DNA of 64,000 nt from Dysosmobacter acutus (GCF_018919205.1 NZ_JAHLQN010000001.1:62001-126000); one strand, 5' to 3'. Numbered from the stretch's first letter, positions 47,603 to 56,408 are shown. A program made the numbers and translations. The notes: generated by a model from the sequence alone, not told the origin.

Positions 47603-50273
47603 GCGCATTCACCTCCGATGCATGCAGTGTAAAGCCAAATACCGCCCCGTGGGGCTGGTTGTCGGTCACTGAGATGGCGCCCCCGTGGGCGGCGATGATG
47701 GATTTGCAGAGGGAGAGCCCCAGGCCCAGGCCCCGTCTGCCGTCTCCCCGGGCGTTGTCCGCCGTGTAGAACATGTCAAAAAGCCGTCCTTTGGCCTCGT
47801 CGGGGATGCCCGGCCCGTCGTCCGCGATCCGGACCTCAATATCCTGCCCGGCCCGTCTGGCGCTCAGCACGATGCAGGACCCCTCCGGCGTATATTTGAC
47901 GGCGTTGTTGACGATGTTGATGACCACCTGCACAATGAGCCGGGCATCCAGGTCGCCCATCAGCAGGTCGTCCTCAAGTTCCACGGAGATATGGTGTTTG
48001 TCCGCGCTGCGGTCCAGGTGGGCCAGGGCCTCCTGAAACACCTCGTCCAACAACTCCGGCTGCATGTTCAGCCGGACGGTGCCGTCCTCCATGCGGGTGA
48101 TGGACAGCAGGTTCTCCACCAGGTTGATGAGCCACATGGCGTCGTCATAGATGGAGCAGTACAGCTCCCTGCGCTTGTCCTGGTCCAGGATGCTGCTGCG
48201 CTCCATCAGAATTCCGGCGCTGCCGGAGATGCTTGTCAGCGGAGTGCGCAGGTCGTGGGAAATGGCCCGCAGCAGATTGGCCCGCAGCGCCTCCTGCCGG
48301 GCGCTCTCCTCGATCTTCTGCTTTGCCCGGGTCATCTCCTCCTTTTCCAGCGCCAGGCCGCATTCATCCAGGATGGCCACCATCAGGTTTTTTTCAAACG
48401 TGTCCAGCTTTTCCCCCGCCCCGATGGCAATCCCCACCACGGCCAGGGCCCGTCCGGAGCCGCGCACGGCCATGTAGAGGCATTTTGCACTGGGCAGCGT
48501 ATTGGTGGTGGCGCCGGCGTGCTTGTTGTTCTGCATGACCCACTGGGCCACGGCCCGCTCCGCGCCGGTGAGGCAGCCGCTCAGGTCGCTGTCCCCGGAG
48601 ATCGGGAAGGCCCTGGCCTTCAGCAGCTTTCTGCCGTCCTCCACCGGGTACAAAACCAGATCCCGCTCCAGGAGCTTGCCCAGCTGCGCCGCGCTCACCG
48701 CCAGAATGGCCTCGGCGTCCTCCGCCTTCTGAAGCTTTTGGCTGGTCTCAAGGAGCACCTCCGTGCGGTAGGCCTTGCGGGCGCTCAAAATGGCCTGCCG
48801 TTTGATCCGGGTGGTCAGAGAGCTGCTCAGGAGCGCCACCGTCAGCATGACGCCAAAGGTGGCAATATAGCTTGGGTCGCTCATCAGCGTAAAGTAGGGA
48901 TGGGTGAAAAAGAAGTTGAAAATCAAAACCGCCAAAACCGAGGCGCTCAGGCTGTAGCTGCGTCCTGTGGTGACCATGGAAACCACCAGCACCCCAAGGA
49001 TATACACCATGATGATGTTGGCTGAGGTGAACTCCAGCCCCTTGAAAAGGTATCCCACCGCGGTGCACACGGCCAGAATGCCCAGCGTCCTCAGCGCATC
49101 CTTCAGGGAAAAGCGCTCCCGGTGGGGATTGGGGGGACGCCGCCTCATCTGCCGGGGCTGGTCCGGGATGATATGGATGTCCAGGTCCGGGGCCAGCTCT
49201 CCCAGCCGGTCCATCAGGCTTTTGCCGGGAAAGAAGGGATTCTTCCTTTGAGGACTCCGGCCCAGGACAATTTTGGAGGCCCCGCTGATTCTGGCGTACT
49301 CCGCGATCTGCACCGCCGGATCGTCCCCGTAGGCGGTGGTGATCCGGGCGCCCAGCTCCTCCGCCAGCCTCAGGTTGGCCCGGAGTTGTCCGCTCTCCGC
49401 CTCGCTCTGCGCGGCAAGGGCCGGCGTCTCCACATACAGCGCGGTAAACGCCCCGTGAAATGCCTCCGCCATGCGGGCGGCGGTGCGGATAACCTTGGCG
49501 TTGGTGGGCGCGCCGGAAAGGCAGATCATGATGTGCTCCCCGGCCTTGACCCGCCCGCCCTCCGAAACAGGGGTCTTCTCCAGCCGGTCGGCGCTGCGGC
49601 GCAGGGCGATCTCCCGCAGGGCCGCCAGGTTTTTCTCCGTAAAGAAATGGGCCATGGCGCTGCTGGCCTGGCGTTTCCCGTAAACCCTCCCGGAGCGCAG
49701 CCGCTCCAGCAGATCGGCGGGCTCCAGATCCACCACTTCCACCTGGCTGGCGGAGTCAAAAACGTGGTCCGGAATCCGCTCGGCCACCGTGACGCCTGTG
49801 ATGGAGGCCACCACGTCGTTCAGGCTCTCAAGGTGCTGCACGTTGACGGTGGTGTAGACGTTGATCCCGGCGCGCAGCAGCTCCTGCACATCCTGGTACC
49901 GCTTGACGTGGCGGCACCCCTCCGCGTTGGTGTGGGCCAGCTCATCCACCAGGATCAGCTGAGGCCGCCGCCGCAGAGCGCCGTCCAGGTCGAACTCCCG
50001 CAGACGGATGCCTCTGTAGGTAATTTCCCTTGCCTTAAGCAGTTCCAGCCCGTCCAGCAAAGCCATGGTCTCCGGGCGCGTGTGGGGCTCGATGTACCCG
50101 GCCACCACATCCACGCCCCCATCCCTGGCCCGGTGTGCCGCCTCCAGCATGGCGTAAGTCTTGCCCACGCCGGCCGCATAGCCGAAAAAGATCTTCAGCT
50201 TTCCGGGTCCGCGCCCCTCCAGCCGCCAATCCTCCCAGGCCGGGGCCTGAATCTCCGGTCCTCTCTGCTCCAT
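47595..50273 (-). CDS. kdpD: Potassium-sensing histidine kinase KdpD
   Basis: An 892-residue membrane kinase. The N-terminal KdpD domain has Walker A GYAAGVGKTYAML and LILVDELAHTNAEGCRH. A USP domain follows (about 240-365, MICLSGAPTNAKVIRTA, LGRSPQRKNPFF), which in other Firmicutes binds c-di-AMP. Four membrane segments (about 395-490), a GAF-like region, HisKA with ISHDLRTPLTSISG and an HATPase domain with NIVNNAVKYT and DDGPGIPDEAKGRLF complete it. ATG 50273 has AAGGAGGT upstream. Full length and apparently active. Confidence 0.94.
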   Translation of the reverse strand: MEQRGPEIQAPAWEDWRLEGRGPGKLKIFFGYAAGVGKTYAMLEAAHRARDGGVDVVAGYIEPHTRPETMALLDGLELLKAREITYRGIRLREFDLDGALRRRPQLILVDELAHTNAEGCRHVKRYQDVQELLRAGINVYTTVNVQHLESLNDVVASITGVTVAERIPDHVFDSASQVEVVDLEPADLLERLRSGRVYGKRQASSAMAHFFTEKNLAALREIALRRSADRLEKTPVSEGGRVKAGEHIMICLSGAPTNAKVIRTAARMAEAFHGAFTALYVETPALAAQSEAESGQLRANLRLAEELGARITTAYGDDPAVQIAEYARISGASKIVLGRSPQRKNPFFPGKSLMDRLGELAPDLDIHIIPDQPRQMRRRPPNPHRERFSLKDALRTLGILAVCTAVGYLFKGLEFTSANIIMVYILGVLVVSMVTTGRSYSLSASVLAVLIFNFFFTHPYFTLMSDPSYIATFGVMLTVALLSSSLTTRIKRQAILSARKAYRTEVLLETSQKLQKAEDAEAILAVSAAQLGKLLERDLVLYPVEDGRKLLKARAFPISGDSDLSGCLTGAERAVAQWVMQNNKHAGATTNTLPSAKCLYMAVRGSGRALAVVGIAIGAGEKLDTFEKNLMVAILDECGLALEKEEMTRAKQKIEESARQEALRANLLRAISHDLRTPLTSISGSAGILMERSSILDQDKRRELYCSIYDDAMWLINLVENLLSITRMEDGTVRLNMQPELLDEVFQEALAHLDRSADKHHISVELEDDLLMGDLDARLIVQVVINIVNNAVKYTPEGSCIVLSARRAGQDIEVRIADDGPGIPDEAKGRLFDMFYTADNARGDGRRGLGLGLSLCKSIIAAHGGAISVTDNQPHGAVFGFTLHASEVNAHE

Positions 50274-50509
50274 TTCACACCTCCTTATGCTTACGCCTAC
50301 AGTATAGCACACGTCCCATCAGCGCCGCATTTTCTTTTTTCTCCAACCATTAAGATTGCATTAAGATCAATCTTTATGCGGCATTAATGCCCTGCCGGTT
50401 TCTTTAACCACATCCTCATCCGGCAGATGGTACAATGGGGACAATTCAGATTGGATGCGTTTCATGAAGCCGGGCGAGCCAAAACCCGGATCATCCGGGA
50501 GGGAGTCCC
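50274..50509. promoter_or_regulatory. kdpD-ktrB divergent control region with 11-bp-phased direct repeats
   Basis: The kdpD side has an extended -10, TGCTATACT (50309-50301, minus), without a good -35. The ktrB side has TACAAT (50431-50436) without a good -35. Between them CATTAAGAT occurs at 50348-50356 and again at 50359-50367, exactly 11 bases apart, with a shorter CATTAAT at 50382-50388. Such phased direct repeats are what OmpR-family regulators like KdpE bind. Confidence 0.6.
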
Positions 50510-51859
50510 ATGCCGTTTTGGAAAAATGACCGCGTCACGCCGGCCCAGATCATCATCCTTGGCTTTTTTACCCTGATTCTTGCGGGCACGGCGCTGCTGA
50601 TGCTGCCCTTTGCCGTCAGCGGAGGGGAGAGAGCCTCCTTCCTGGACGCTCTGTTCACCGCCACGTCGGCCACCTGCGTCACCGGGCTGGTGCTGCACGA
50701 CACGGCCCTCTACTGGTCGTCTTTTGGCCAGGCGGTGATCCTGTTGCTGATCCAGATCGGCGGCATGGGGGTTGTGACCATGGCGGTGGCCATCTCCATC
50801 TTCACCGGGAAAAAAATCGGCCTGCGCCAGCGCTGGATCATGCAGGAGTCCATCTCCGCGCCCCAGGTGGGCGGCATTGTCCGCCAGACCCGGTTTATCC
50901 TGAAAACCGCCTTTTTGATCGAGGCGGCTGGCGCGGTCTTGCTGTCGCTGCGCTTTTGTCCTGAGTTTGGATTCTTTAAAGGCCTCTGGTACGGACTCTT
51001 CCACTCCGTCTCCGCCTTTTGCAACGCCGGGTTCGACCTGATGGGCGCAGGCGGCAGCGCCTTTTCCTCCCTCACCGGCTACACGGGGGACTTTTTGGTC
51101 AGCTGCACCGTGGCCGCGCTGATCGTGCTGGGCGGGCTGGGATTTCTCACCTGGCACGACTTTAGGGAGCACGGCCCGCGCCTCCGGTCCTACCGCCTCC
51201 AAAGCCGGCTGATTCTGACCACCACCTTTGCCCTGATCACAGGCGGGTTTCTCTATTTATTCCTCTTTGAGTTTCGCCAGCCCCAGTGGCAGGATCTCTC
51301 CCTTGGCCAGCGGGCGGCGGCCTCTCTCTTCCAGTCCGTCACGCCCCGAACCGCCGGGTTCAACACCGTGGACCTGGGGCGGCTGAGCCAGCCAGGCCAG
51401 CTGATGATGATTCTCCTGATGCTGATCGGAGGCTCGCCGGGTTCCACGGCGGGCGGCTTCAAGACCACCACTCTGGCGGTCCTGCTGCTCAGCTCCTACG
51501 CGGTTTTCCGGCGCCGGGGCAGCGCCCAGTGCTTTGGGCGCAGGATTCCCGATGAGACGCTGCGCAGCGCGGCGGCCATTTTGCTTCTCTACCTGCTGCT
51601 GTTTTTGACGGGTGGAGTCCTGATCTCCATCATCGACGGCGTGCCGCTGATGGCCGCGCTGTTTGAAACCGCATCCGCCATCGGCACCGTGGGCCTTTCC
51701 CTGGGCATCACGCCGGGGCTGTCCTCCCCCTCCCGGCTGATTCTCATCATCCTGATGTATTTCGGCCGCGTGGGCGGGCTTACCATGATTTACGCCGTGA
51801 CCTCCGGAACCCCGGTTCCCATGACGCAGTTCCCCCAGGAGCGGGTCACTGTGGGATGA
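50510..51859 (+). CDS. ktrB: Potassium uptake channel subunit KtrB/TrkH
   Basis: A 449-residue membrane protein of the SKT superfamily with four M1-P-M2 repeats. The selectivity-filter loops are visible: TATSATCVTGL, HSVSAFCNAGFD, SVTPRTAGFNTVDL and TASAIGTVGLSLGIT. ATG 50510 has GGGAGG upstream. It is followed after 18 bases by ktrA, its cytoplasmic regulatory ring. The divergent KdpDE pair probably controls it. Confidence 0.93.
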   Translation: MPFWKNDRVTPAQIIILGFFTLILAGTALLMLPFAVSGGERASFLDALFTATSATCVTGLVLHDTALYWSSFGQAVILLLIQIGGMGVVTMAVAISIFTGKKIGLRQRWIMQESISAPQVGGIVRQTRFILKTAFLIEAAGAVLLSLRFCPEFGFFKGLWYGLFHSVSAFCNAGFDLMGAGGSAFSSLTGYTGDFLVSCTVAALIVLGGLGFLTWHDFREHGPRLRSYRLQSRLILTTTFALITGGFLYLFLFEFRQPQWQDLSLGQRAAASLFQSVTPRTAGFNTVDLGRLSQPGQLMMILLMLIGGSPGSTAGGFKTTTLAVLLLSSYAVFRRRGSAQCFGRRIPDETLRSAAAILLLYLLLFLTGGVLISIIDGVPLMAALFETASAIGTVGLSLGITPGLSSPSRLILIILMYFGRVGGLTMIYAVTSGTPVPMTQFPQERVTVG

Positions 51860-51877
51860 CAAGAAAGGAGCAGTTTC

Positions 51878-52648
51878 ATGAAATCCGTATTGCTGATCGG
51901 CCTGGGGCGCTTTGGCCGCCACATGGCCCAGAAGCTCAATGACCTGCACCACGAGGTGCTGGCCGTGGACAAGGATGAAAAACGGGTCAACAGCGCGCTG
52001 CCCTATGTGACCAACGCCCAGATCGGAGACGGGACGGATGAGCACTTCATCGCCTCCCTGGGGGTGCGGAACTTTGACCTGTGCGTCGTGGCCATCGGCG
52101 ACGACTTTCAGAGCTCCCTTGAGACCACCGCGCTGCTGAAGGAACAGGGCGCCCCCTTTGTCCTCTCCCGGGCCACCCGGGACGTCCACGCCAAATTCCT
52201 GCTGCGAAACGGTGCGGACGATGTGGTGTATCCGGAAAAGCAAATGGCCGTATGGGCGGCGGTCCGCTACAGCAGCGACCACATCTTTGACTACATAGAG
52301 CTGACGCAGGACTACTCCATCTTTGAGACAGCCGTCCCCTCCGCCTGGATGGGCAGGTCAGTCATCGAGCTGGCAGTCCGCCAGAAATACCACATCAACA
52401 TCCTGGCCACCAGGCGGGGCGGCCTCCTGGAGCCCATGCCGGGCCCCAACCACATCTTCCAGTCCGACGAGACCATCTATATTCTGGGGGAAAACCGGAA
52501 TTCGCACTACCCAAATATTTCACCCGGTATTAGCGGTTATAAGCAACCGTCAAAAACGGCGCAAAGCATTGAAATCACTGGGTTTATTGAGAAATCAAAA
52601 CCACCCGAAATTATCTTCTTTTATACGCTGTTACCCTTGACCGCGTGA
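51878..52648 (+). CDS. ktrA: Potassium uptake regulatory subunit KtrA with a foreign C-terminal tail
   Basis: A 256-residue RCK protein. The N-terminal RCK_N domain binds nucleotides (LLIGLGRFGRHMAQKL, AVDKDEKRV, VVAIGDDFQSSLETTALLK). The RCK_C domain runs from about residue 140 (QDYSIFETAVPSAWMG) to IFQSDETIYILGENRN at about 209. KtrA proteins normally stop soon after this point (about 215-225 residues). Here some 47 residues follow (SHYPNISPGISGYKQ...) that match no RCK sequence and lie in AT-richer DNA. This is best explained by a mobile element inserted at about 52500 that replaced the native end. The core could still work, but the last strand and c-di-AMP site may be altered. Confidence 0.88.
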   Translation: MKSVLLIGLGRFGRHMAQKLNDLHHEVLAVDKDEKRVNSALPYVTNAQIGDGTDEHFIASLGVRNFDLCVVAIGDDFQSSLETTALLKEQGAPFVLSRATRDVHAKFLLRNGADDVVYPEKQMAVWAAVRYSSDHIFDYIELTQDYSIFETAVPSAWMGRSVIELAVRQKYHINILATRRGGLLEPMPGPNHIFQSDETIYILGENRNSHYPNISPGISGYKQPSKTAQSIEITGFIEKSKPPEIIFFYTLLPLTA

Positions 52649-52861
52649 GCTGATAAGGGCAAAATCAAGGGAAAACCCCATGCGGGAAACACAATTATTT
52701 GACAAACGGCTGACAGTGATGTGTTAAGTCAAACTGAATAAGAATCCACCGGCAGGTCCGGTTACGGTAAGGGAGCATTGCGCGTCAATGCTCCCTTTTA
52801 CTATACCACAGACCGCCGTTGAGAGATATATAAAAACTGTGGCAGAACGGAGGTGTCAGAT
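52649..52861. other. Element left-end leader
   Basis: Holds no gene. It has a weak promoter (TTGACA 52699-52704, 17 bases, TGTTAA 52722-52727), a small hairpin ACCGG/CCGGT (52748-52762), and a strong terminator (52771-52799). CCCTTGA (52634-52640) and TCAAGGG (52665-52671) form an inverted repeat near the ktrA end that might belong to the attachment site; this is a guess. Confidence 0.5.
52771..52799 (+). terminator. Terminator at the left edge of the element
   Basis: GGGAGCATTG and CAATGCTCCC (perfect 10-bp stem, loop CGCGT) followed by TTTT. It would stop transcription coming from ktrB-ktrA, or attenuate transcription of repA. Confidence 0.88.
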
Positions 52862-53803
52862 ATGCCGCAGGCGATCTTTGCATACCATCTCGGCATGGAC
52901 GCCGAGCAATACGCCTTTTTCCGCATCCCCAAGCTCCTGATCACCGAGCCGTACTTTCGGCGGCTCTCCACCGACGCGAAGCTGCTGTACGGCCTCATGC
53001 TGGACCGCATGAGCCTGTCCATGAGAAACGGCTGGATGGACGATGACGGCCATGTGTATATCTACTTTACGCTGGAGGAGGCGTGCGAACAGCTCTGCTG
53101 CAAGACAGATAAGGCGGTCAAGCTGTTCGCGGAGCTGGACAGCGCCAAAGGCGTTGGCCTCATTAAGCGGGTCAAGCAGGGGCTTGGCAGACCGGCAAAA
53201 ATCTATGTTCTCCGCTTCATGGGCATGGAGGACGAACCGGGCAAGGATACGCCGGAACCGGAGCCTCCGAGCTGCCGAAATCCAGACTTCGGAAAAACCG
53301 AAGTCAAGAGTTCTGAAAAACCGAAGTCTGGACCTCGGAAAATCAGAAGTCAAGACCTCGGAAAAACCGAGGGTAATAAGACTGATAAGAATAATACTGA
53401 GTTGAGTAATACTGATTCATCTATCCATCCGGGCGCGCAGCCGGAGGATGTGATCGAGGGATACCGAAAAGAGATTCGGGAGAACATCGAGTATGACCAC
53501 CTGCGCCGGCAGCATCCCTATGACGACATCGACGAGATCGCGGACCTCATGCTGGAGGTCCTCTGCACACAAGGCAGCTTCATGCGGATCGGTGGAAAGC
53601 AGCTTTATACGGCGTTAGTGAAGGAGCGTTTTCTGAAGCTGGATTCCTCCCACATCGAGTATGTGCTGGACTGCCTGCGGGAGAGCACCGCGGACATTCG
53701 CAACATCAAAGCCTATCTACTGGAGATGCTGTTCAACGCCCCGGCTACCTGCGGCAGCTACTACCGCGCCAAAGTGAATCACGACTTCCACGACAGCGGA
53801 TAG
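52862..53803 (+). CDS. Replication initiator with RepA_N domain
   Basis: A 313-residue protein. The N-terminal domain (1-115) has FFRIPKLLITEPYFRRLSTD, AKLLYGLMLDRMSLS and GHVYIYFTLEEACEQL, the winged-helix signature of the RepA_N initiators of Firmicute plasmids and conjugative elements. A low-complexity linker (about 135-190) follows, whose DNA is a 23-bp repeat array. The C-terminal part (about 195-313) resembles the conserved C-terminal domain of element-borne initiators. ATG 52862 has GGAGGT upstream. It should start replication of the excised circular form. A terminator directly follows. Confidence 0.87.
   Translation: MPQAIFAYHLGMDAEQYAFFRIPKLLITEPYFRRLSTDAKLLYGLMLDRMSLSMRNGWMDDDGHVYIYFTLEEACEQLCCKTDKAVKLFAELDSAKGVGLIKRVKQGLGRPAKIYVLRFMGMEDEPGKDTPEPEPPSCRNPDFGKTEVKSSEKPKSGPRKIRSQDLGKTEGNKTDKNNTELSNTDSSIHPGAQPEDVIEGYRKEIRENIEYDHLRRQHPYDDIDEIADLMLEVLCTQGSFMRIGGKQLYTALVKERFLKLDSSHIEYVLDCLRESTADIRNIKAYLLEMLFNAPATCGSYYRAKVNHDFHDSG
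53286..53377 (+). repeat. Four 23-bp iterons inside repA, candidate origin
   Basis: Four head-to-tail copies of 23 bases at 53286, 53309, 53332 and 53355 share the core CGGAAAAACCGA (with small changes), each containing an inverted repeat of the type CGG-AAAAA-CCG. A worn copy may precede at 53263. Because 23 is not a multiple of three, each copy encodes different residues, so selection acts on the DNA. An AT-rich tract follows (about 53372-53425). RepA_N replicons keep their origin within the rep gene, which fits. Confidence 0.78.
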
Positions 53804-53828
53804 GCAGAGCGAACAGCTCTGCTTTTTT
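53804..53828 (+). terminator. repA terminator
   Basis: GCAGAGC and GCTCTGC (7-bp perfect stem, loop GAACA) followed by TTTTTT, directly after the repA stop. Confidence 0.82.
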
Positions 53829-53864
53829 GAAACCCATTTTACGACTGAAAGGAGCATCGAACCC

Positions 53865-54674
53865 GTGAAAACAATCGCACTGGCAAATCAGAAGGGCGGC
53901 GTGGGTAAGACCACCACAGCCGCCAGCCTCGGCATTGGTCTTTCTCGGCAAGGTAAAAAAGTCCTGCTGATCGACGCCGATGCACAAGGCAATCTCACGC
54001 AGATGTTGGGCTGGCCGCAGCCTGACGAATTATCCCCCACGCTCTCCACTCTGATGGAGAAGATCATCGCAGAGCAGCCCATCGCCCCCGGTGAGGGCAT
54101 TCTGCACCACCCGTCCGGCGTCCACCTTGTCCCCGCCAATATCGAGCTGTCGGCACTGGAGGTCACGCTGGTCAACACCATGAGCCGTGAAACGGTGCTG
54201 CGGCAATATCTGTCCACGGTGGCAGACCGCTATGACTACGCGCTCATCGACTGTATGCCATCCCTCGGTATGCTGACCATCAACGCCCTGACCGCTGCGG
54301 ACAGCGTGATTATCCCCGTGCAGGCGCAATATCTCCCCGCAAAGGGGCTGGAACAGCTTTTGCGAACCATCACCCGCGTGAAACGGCAGCTCAACCCGAA
54401 GCTGGAGGTGGACGGTATTGTGCTGACGATGGTGGACAGCCGTACCACACTGGCGCGGGAGATCAATGCGCTTGTCCGCAAAACCTACGGCGGTCATGTG
54501 TTCGCAAGCGAAATTCCCCGTTCCATCAAGGCGGCGGAGATCAGCGTAGAAAACAAAAGCATTTACGACCATGACCGCAGTGGCAAGGCGGCGCTGGCGT
54601 ATGAAAATCTGACGAGGGAGGTGTTGAGCCTTGGCAAGCAAATTAAGCGGCATCGAGCTGACCCGGTACGATGA
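53865..54674 (+). CDS. ParA-family partition ATPase
   Basis: A 269-residue Walker-type ATPase. The deviant Walker A is KGGVGKTTTAAS, preceded by IALANQ, with KKVLLIDADAQGN and YDYALIDCMPSLGMLT following. These are hallmarks of ParA/Soj. The start is GTG 53865 with AAAGGAG upstream. It overlaps parB by 44 bases and should move the circular element during cell division together with ParB. Confidence 0.92.
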   Translation: MKTIALANQKGGVGKTTTAASLGIGLSRQGKKVLLIDADAQGNLTQMLGWPQPDELSPTLSTLMEKIIAEQPIAPGEGILHHPSGVHLVPANIELSALEVTLVNTMSRETVLRQYLSTVADRYDYALIDCMPSLGMLTINALTAADSVIIPVQAQYLPAKGLEQLLRTITRVKRQLNPKLEVDGIVLTMVDSRTTLAREINALVRKTYGGHVFASEIPRSIKAAEISVENKSIYDHDRSGKAALAYENLTREVLSLGKQIKRHRADPVR

Positions 54675-55569
54675 CCTGTTCAAAACGGACGCGGAGCGAG
54701 AAGCTGACCGGCAGGAGCGGATTCAGATCGTTCCTGCCTCAGAAGTTTTCCCATACTCCCGCCAGCCATACACCATTGACCGCCCCACGCCTGATCTGGT
54801 ACGGCTCATGGACAGCATTGAGCATATCGGCATCGCTGAGCCGTTGATCGTCCGTCCCCGTGACGCTGGCGGATATGAAATTATCTCCGGCCACCGGCGG
54901 GATTACTGCGCGAAGGCCGTGGGATTGGATACCCGCCCCGTCATCGTCCGCAATTACAGCGACGAGGAAGCGGACATTTTGGTCGTGGACTACAACATCA
55001 ACCGTGAGGACCTGCTGCCCAGCGAGAAAGCCAAAGCCTACAAGCTGAAACTGGACGCCATGAAGCGGCAGGGGCAGAAGCGATTCGGCACTTCTCCCCA
55101 AAATGGGGAGAAGTTGAAAGAAAACTACTCTGTAAGTATTCTTGGTGAACAAGTCAAGGAAAGTGCAACGCAAATTCAACGGTATGTTCGTTTGAATTTG
55201 CTTATTCCTCCGCTTGTTGAGGCCGTAGATAAAGGCTTTTTGAAACTTGCTCCCGCAGCGGATTTTCTCTCCCACCTGTCCGAAAAAGAACAGACCTACC
55301 TCCTGCTTGTCATGGAGCGCGATGAAGTGACCCCGTCGCTGGGACAGGCTCAGCGGCTCAAGCAGCTCAGCGCCGAGGGCGAGCTGGAGAATAACATCAT
55401 CGACCTCATCATGCGGGAGGAGAAGCCGTTGGAGCGCAAGGTCACCATCCGAAATGACCGGCTGCAAAAGTATTTCCCACCCAGCTACACCCCAAAGCAG
55501 ATGGAGGATGTCATTATCAAGCTGTTGGAAGGTTGGCACCGCAAGCGGCAGCAGGAGCAGGTGCGATGA
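54631..55569 (+). CDS. ParB-family partition protein
   Basis: A 312-residue DNA-binding protein. The N-terminal CTPase/nuclease-like domain has DSIEHIGIAEPLIVRPRD and YEIISGHRRDYCAKAVG; NREDLLPSEKAKAYKLK and an HTH region (about 165-200) follow. The start is TTG 54631, with GGAGGTG upstream inside parA, so the two are coupled. No parS site was identified by eye. Confidence 0.9.
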   Translation: MASKLSGIELTRYDDLFKTDAEREADRQERIQIVPASEVFPYSRQPYTIDRPTPDLVRLMDSIEHIGIAEPLIVRPRDAGGYEIISGHRRDYCAKAVGLDTRPVIVRNYSDEEADILVVDYNINREDLLPSEKAKAYKLKLDAMKRQGQKRFGTSPQNGEKLKENYSVSILGEQVKESATQIQRYVRLNLLIPPLVEAVDKGFLKLAPAADFLSHLSEKEQTYLLLVMERDEVTPSLGQAQRLKQLSAEGELENNIIDLIMREEKPLERKVTIRNDRLQKYFPPSYTPKQMEDVIIKLLEGWHRKRQQEQVR

Positions 55570-56408
55570 GGAACGAACCGATGCGCAGGAATGACCTGCC
55601 GGAAACCTGTTTTTCCATTCTGCCGTCCAGCGGGCAGCTTATTATCATCCGGTGCGGTGAGCGCGGCTATTATCCCTCTGAGTGGGACACCGGCAGCCGG
55701 AAGGAAAACCGCGAGATCGCCAGCAGCCATAATGTGCGGCGCGGCATCACGGATATTCAGGAAGCGGCAATGCTGGCAGGCTCCATGTTCGGCTGGAACA
55801 CACCGGGCGCGAACCCGCAATGGTATTTGGATAACGCAAGATATGTGAATTCCAACATCGTCCAAGGCCATATCAAAGACCCAATCATGAGCGTGTACTA
55901 TCCCGTCAGCAGTTTCCTGTTGCGCTATGAGATCATGGGCAAACAGCACTTTTATCTGCCCGTGGACAAACTGCCGCAAGAGCTGATGGGCCAAAGGTCG
56001 CAGTTCATCATGCTGCCGGATATGCTATGTGGAGTACCGGCCATGCCGGTGACAGCGACCTTTGCACAAAACGGGAGCTGCACCGTCCAGTTAGAACACG
56101 GCAGCTATGTAGTGGGGGAAATGGTCAATCAGGAATACCACATCACCGCCCGCATCCGCGTCGGCAGTGCCGAGTTTGTCATGGGCGAATGTGAAAAAGC
56201 CCCTGCCCCCTTTGTCACATGGCAGCGCAACTGCAAAGACGACGGGGACGGCCCACCCAATTTCTTTTGGGGGCATTACCGCTCTGACCGCAGCTCCTGC
56301 ATCGAGGATTTCTGTGAACGGGCCGGAAATGAATGCGAGAAGCAAATGGAGTGGCAGAGGTGTGTGCCACATGAGAGAAAATCTGGGGAGCATAAAACAG
56401 AGCGGTGA
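55566..56408 (+). CDS. Element-associated protein of unknown function
   Basis: A 280-residue soluble protein whose ATG overlaps the parB stop (ATGA); a second ATG at 55581 also has a fair ribosome binding site. Notable stretches are ETCFSILPSSGQLIIIRCGE, GITDIQEAAMLAGSMFGW and GKQHFYLPVDKLPQELM. No enzyme motif or membrane segment was recognised. Co-translation with parAB suggests a maintenance or transfer-related role; this is inference from position. Confidence 0.7.
   Translation: MRNEPMRRNDLPETCFSILPSSGQLIIIRCGERGYYPSEWDTGSRKENREIASSHNVRRGITDIQEAAMLAGSMFGWNTPGANPQWYLDNARYVNSNIVQGHIKDPIMSVYYPVSSFLLRYEIMGKQHFYLPVDKLPQELMGQRSQFIMLPDMLCGVPAMPVTATFAQNGSCTVQLEHGSYVVGEMVNQEYHITARIRVGSAEFVMGECEKAPAPFVTWQRNCKDDGDGPPNFFWGHYRSDRSSCIEDFCERAGNECEKQMEWQRCVPHERKSGEHKTER

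Noticed and set aside
53286..53377. Repeat array as a CRISPR
   Set aside because: Copies are directly joined with a 23-bp period, no spacers, inside a coding gene; no cas genes.
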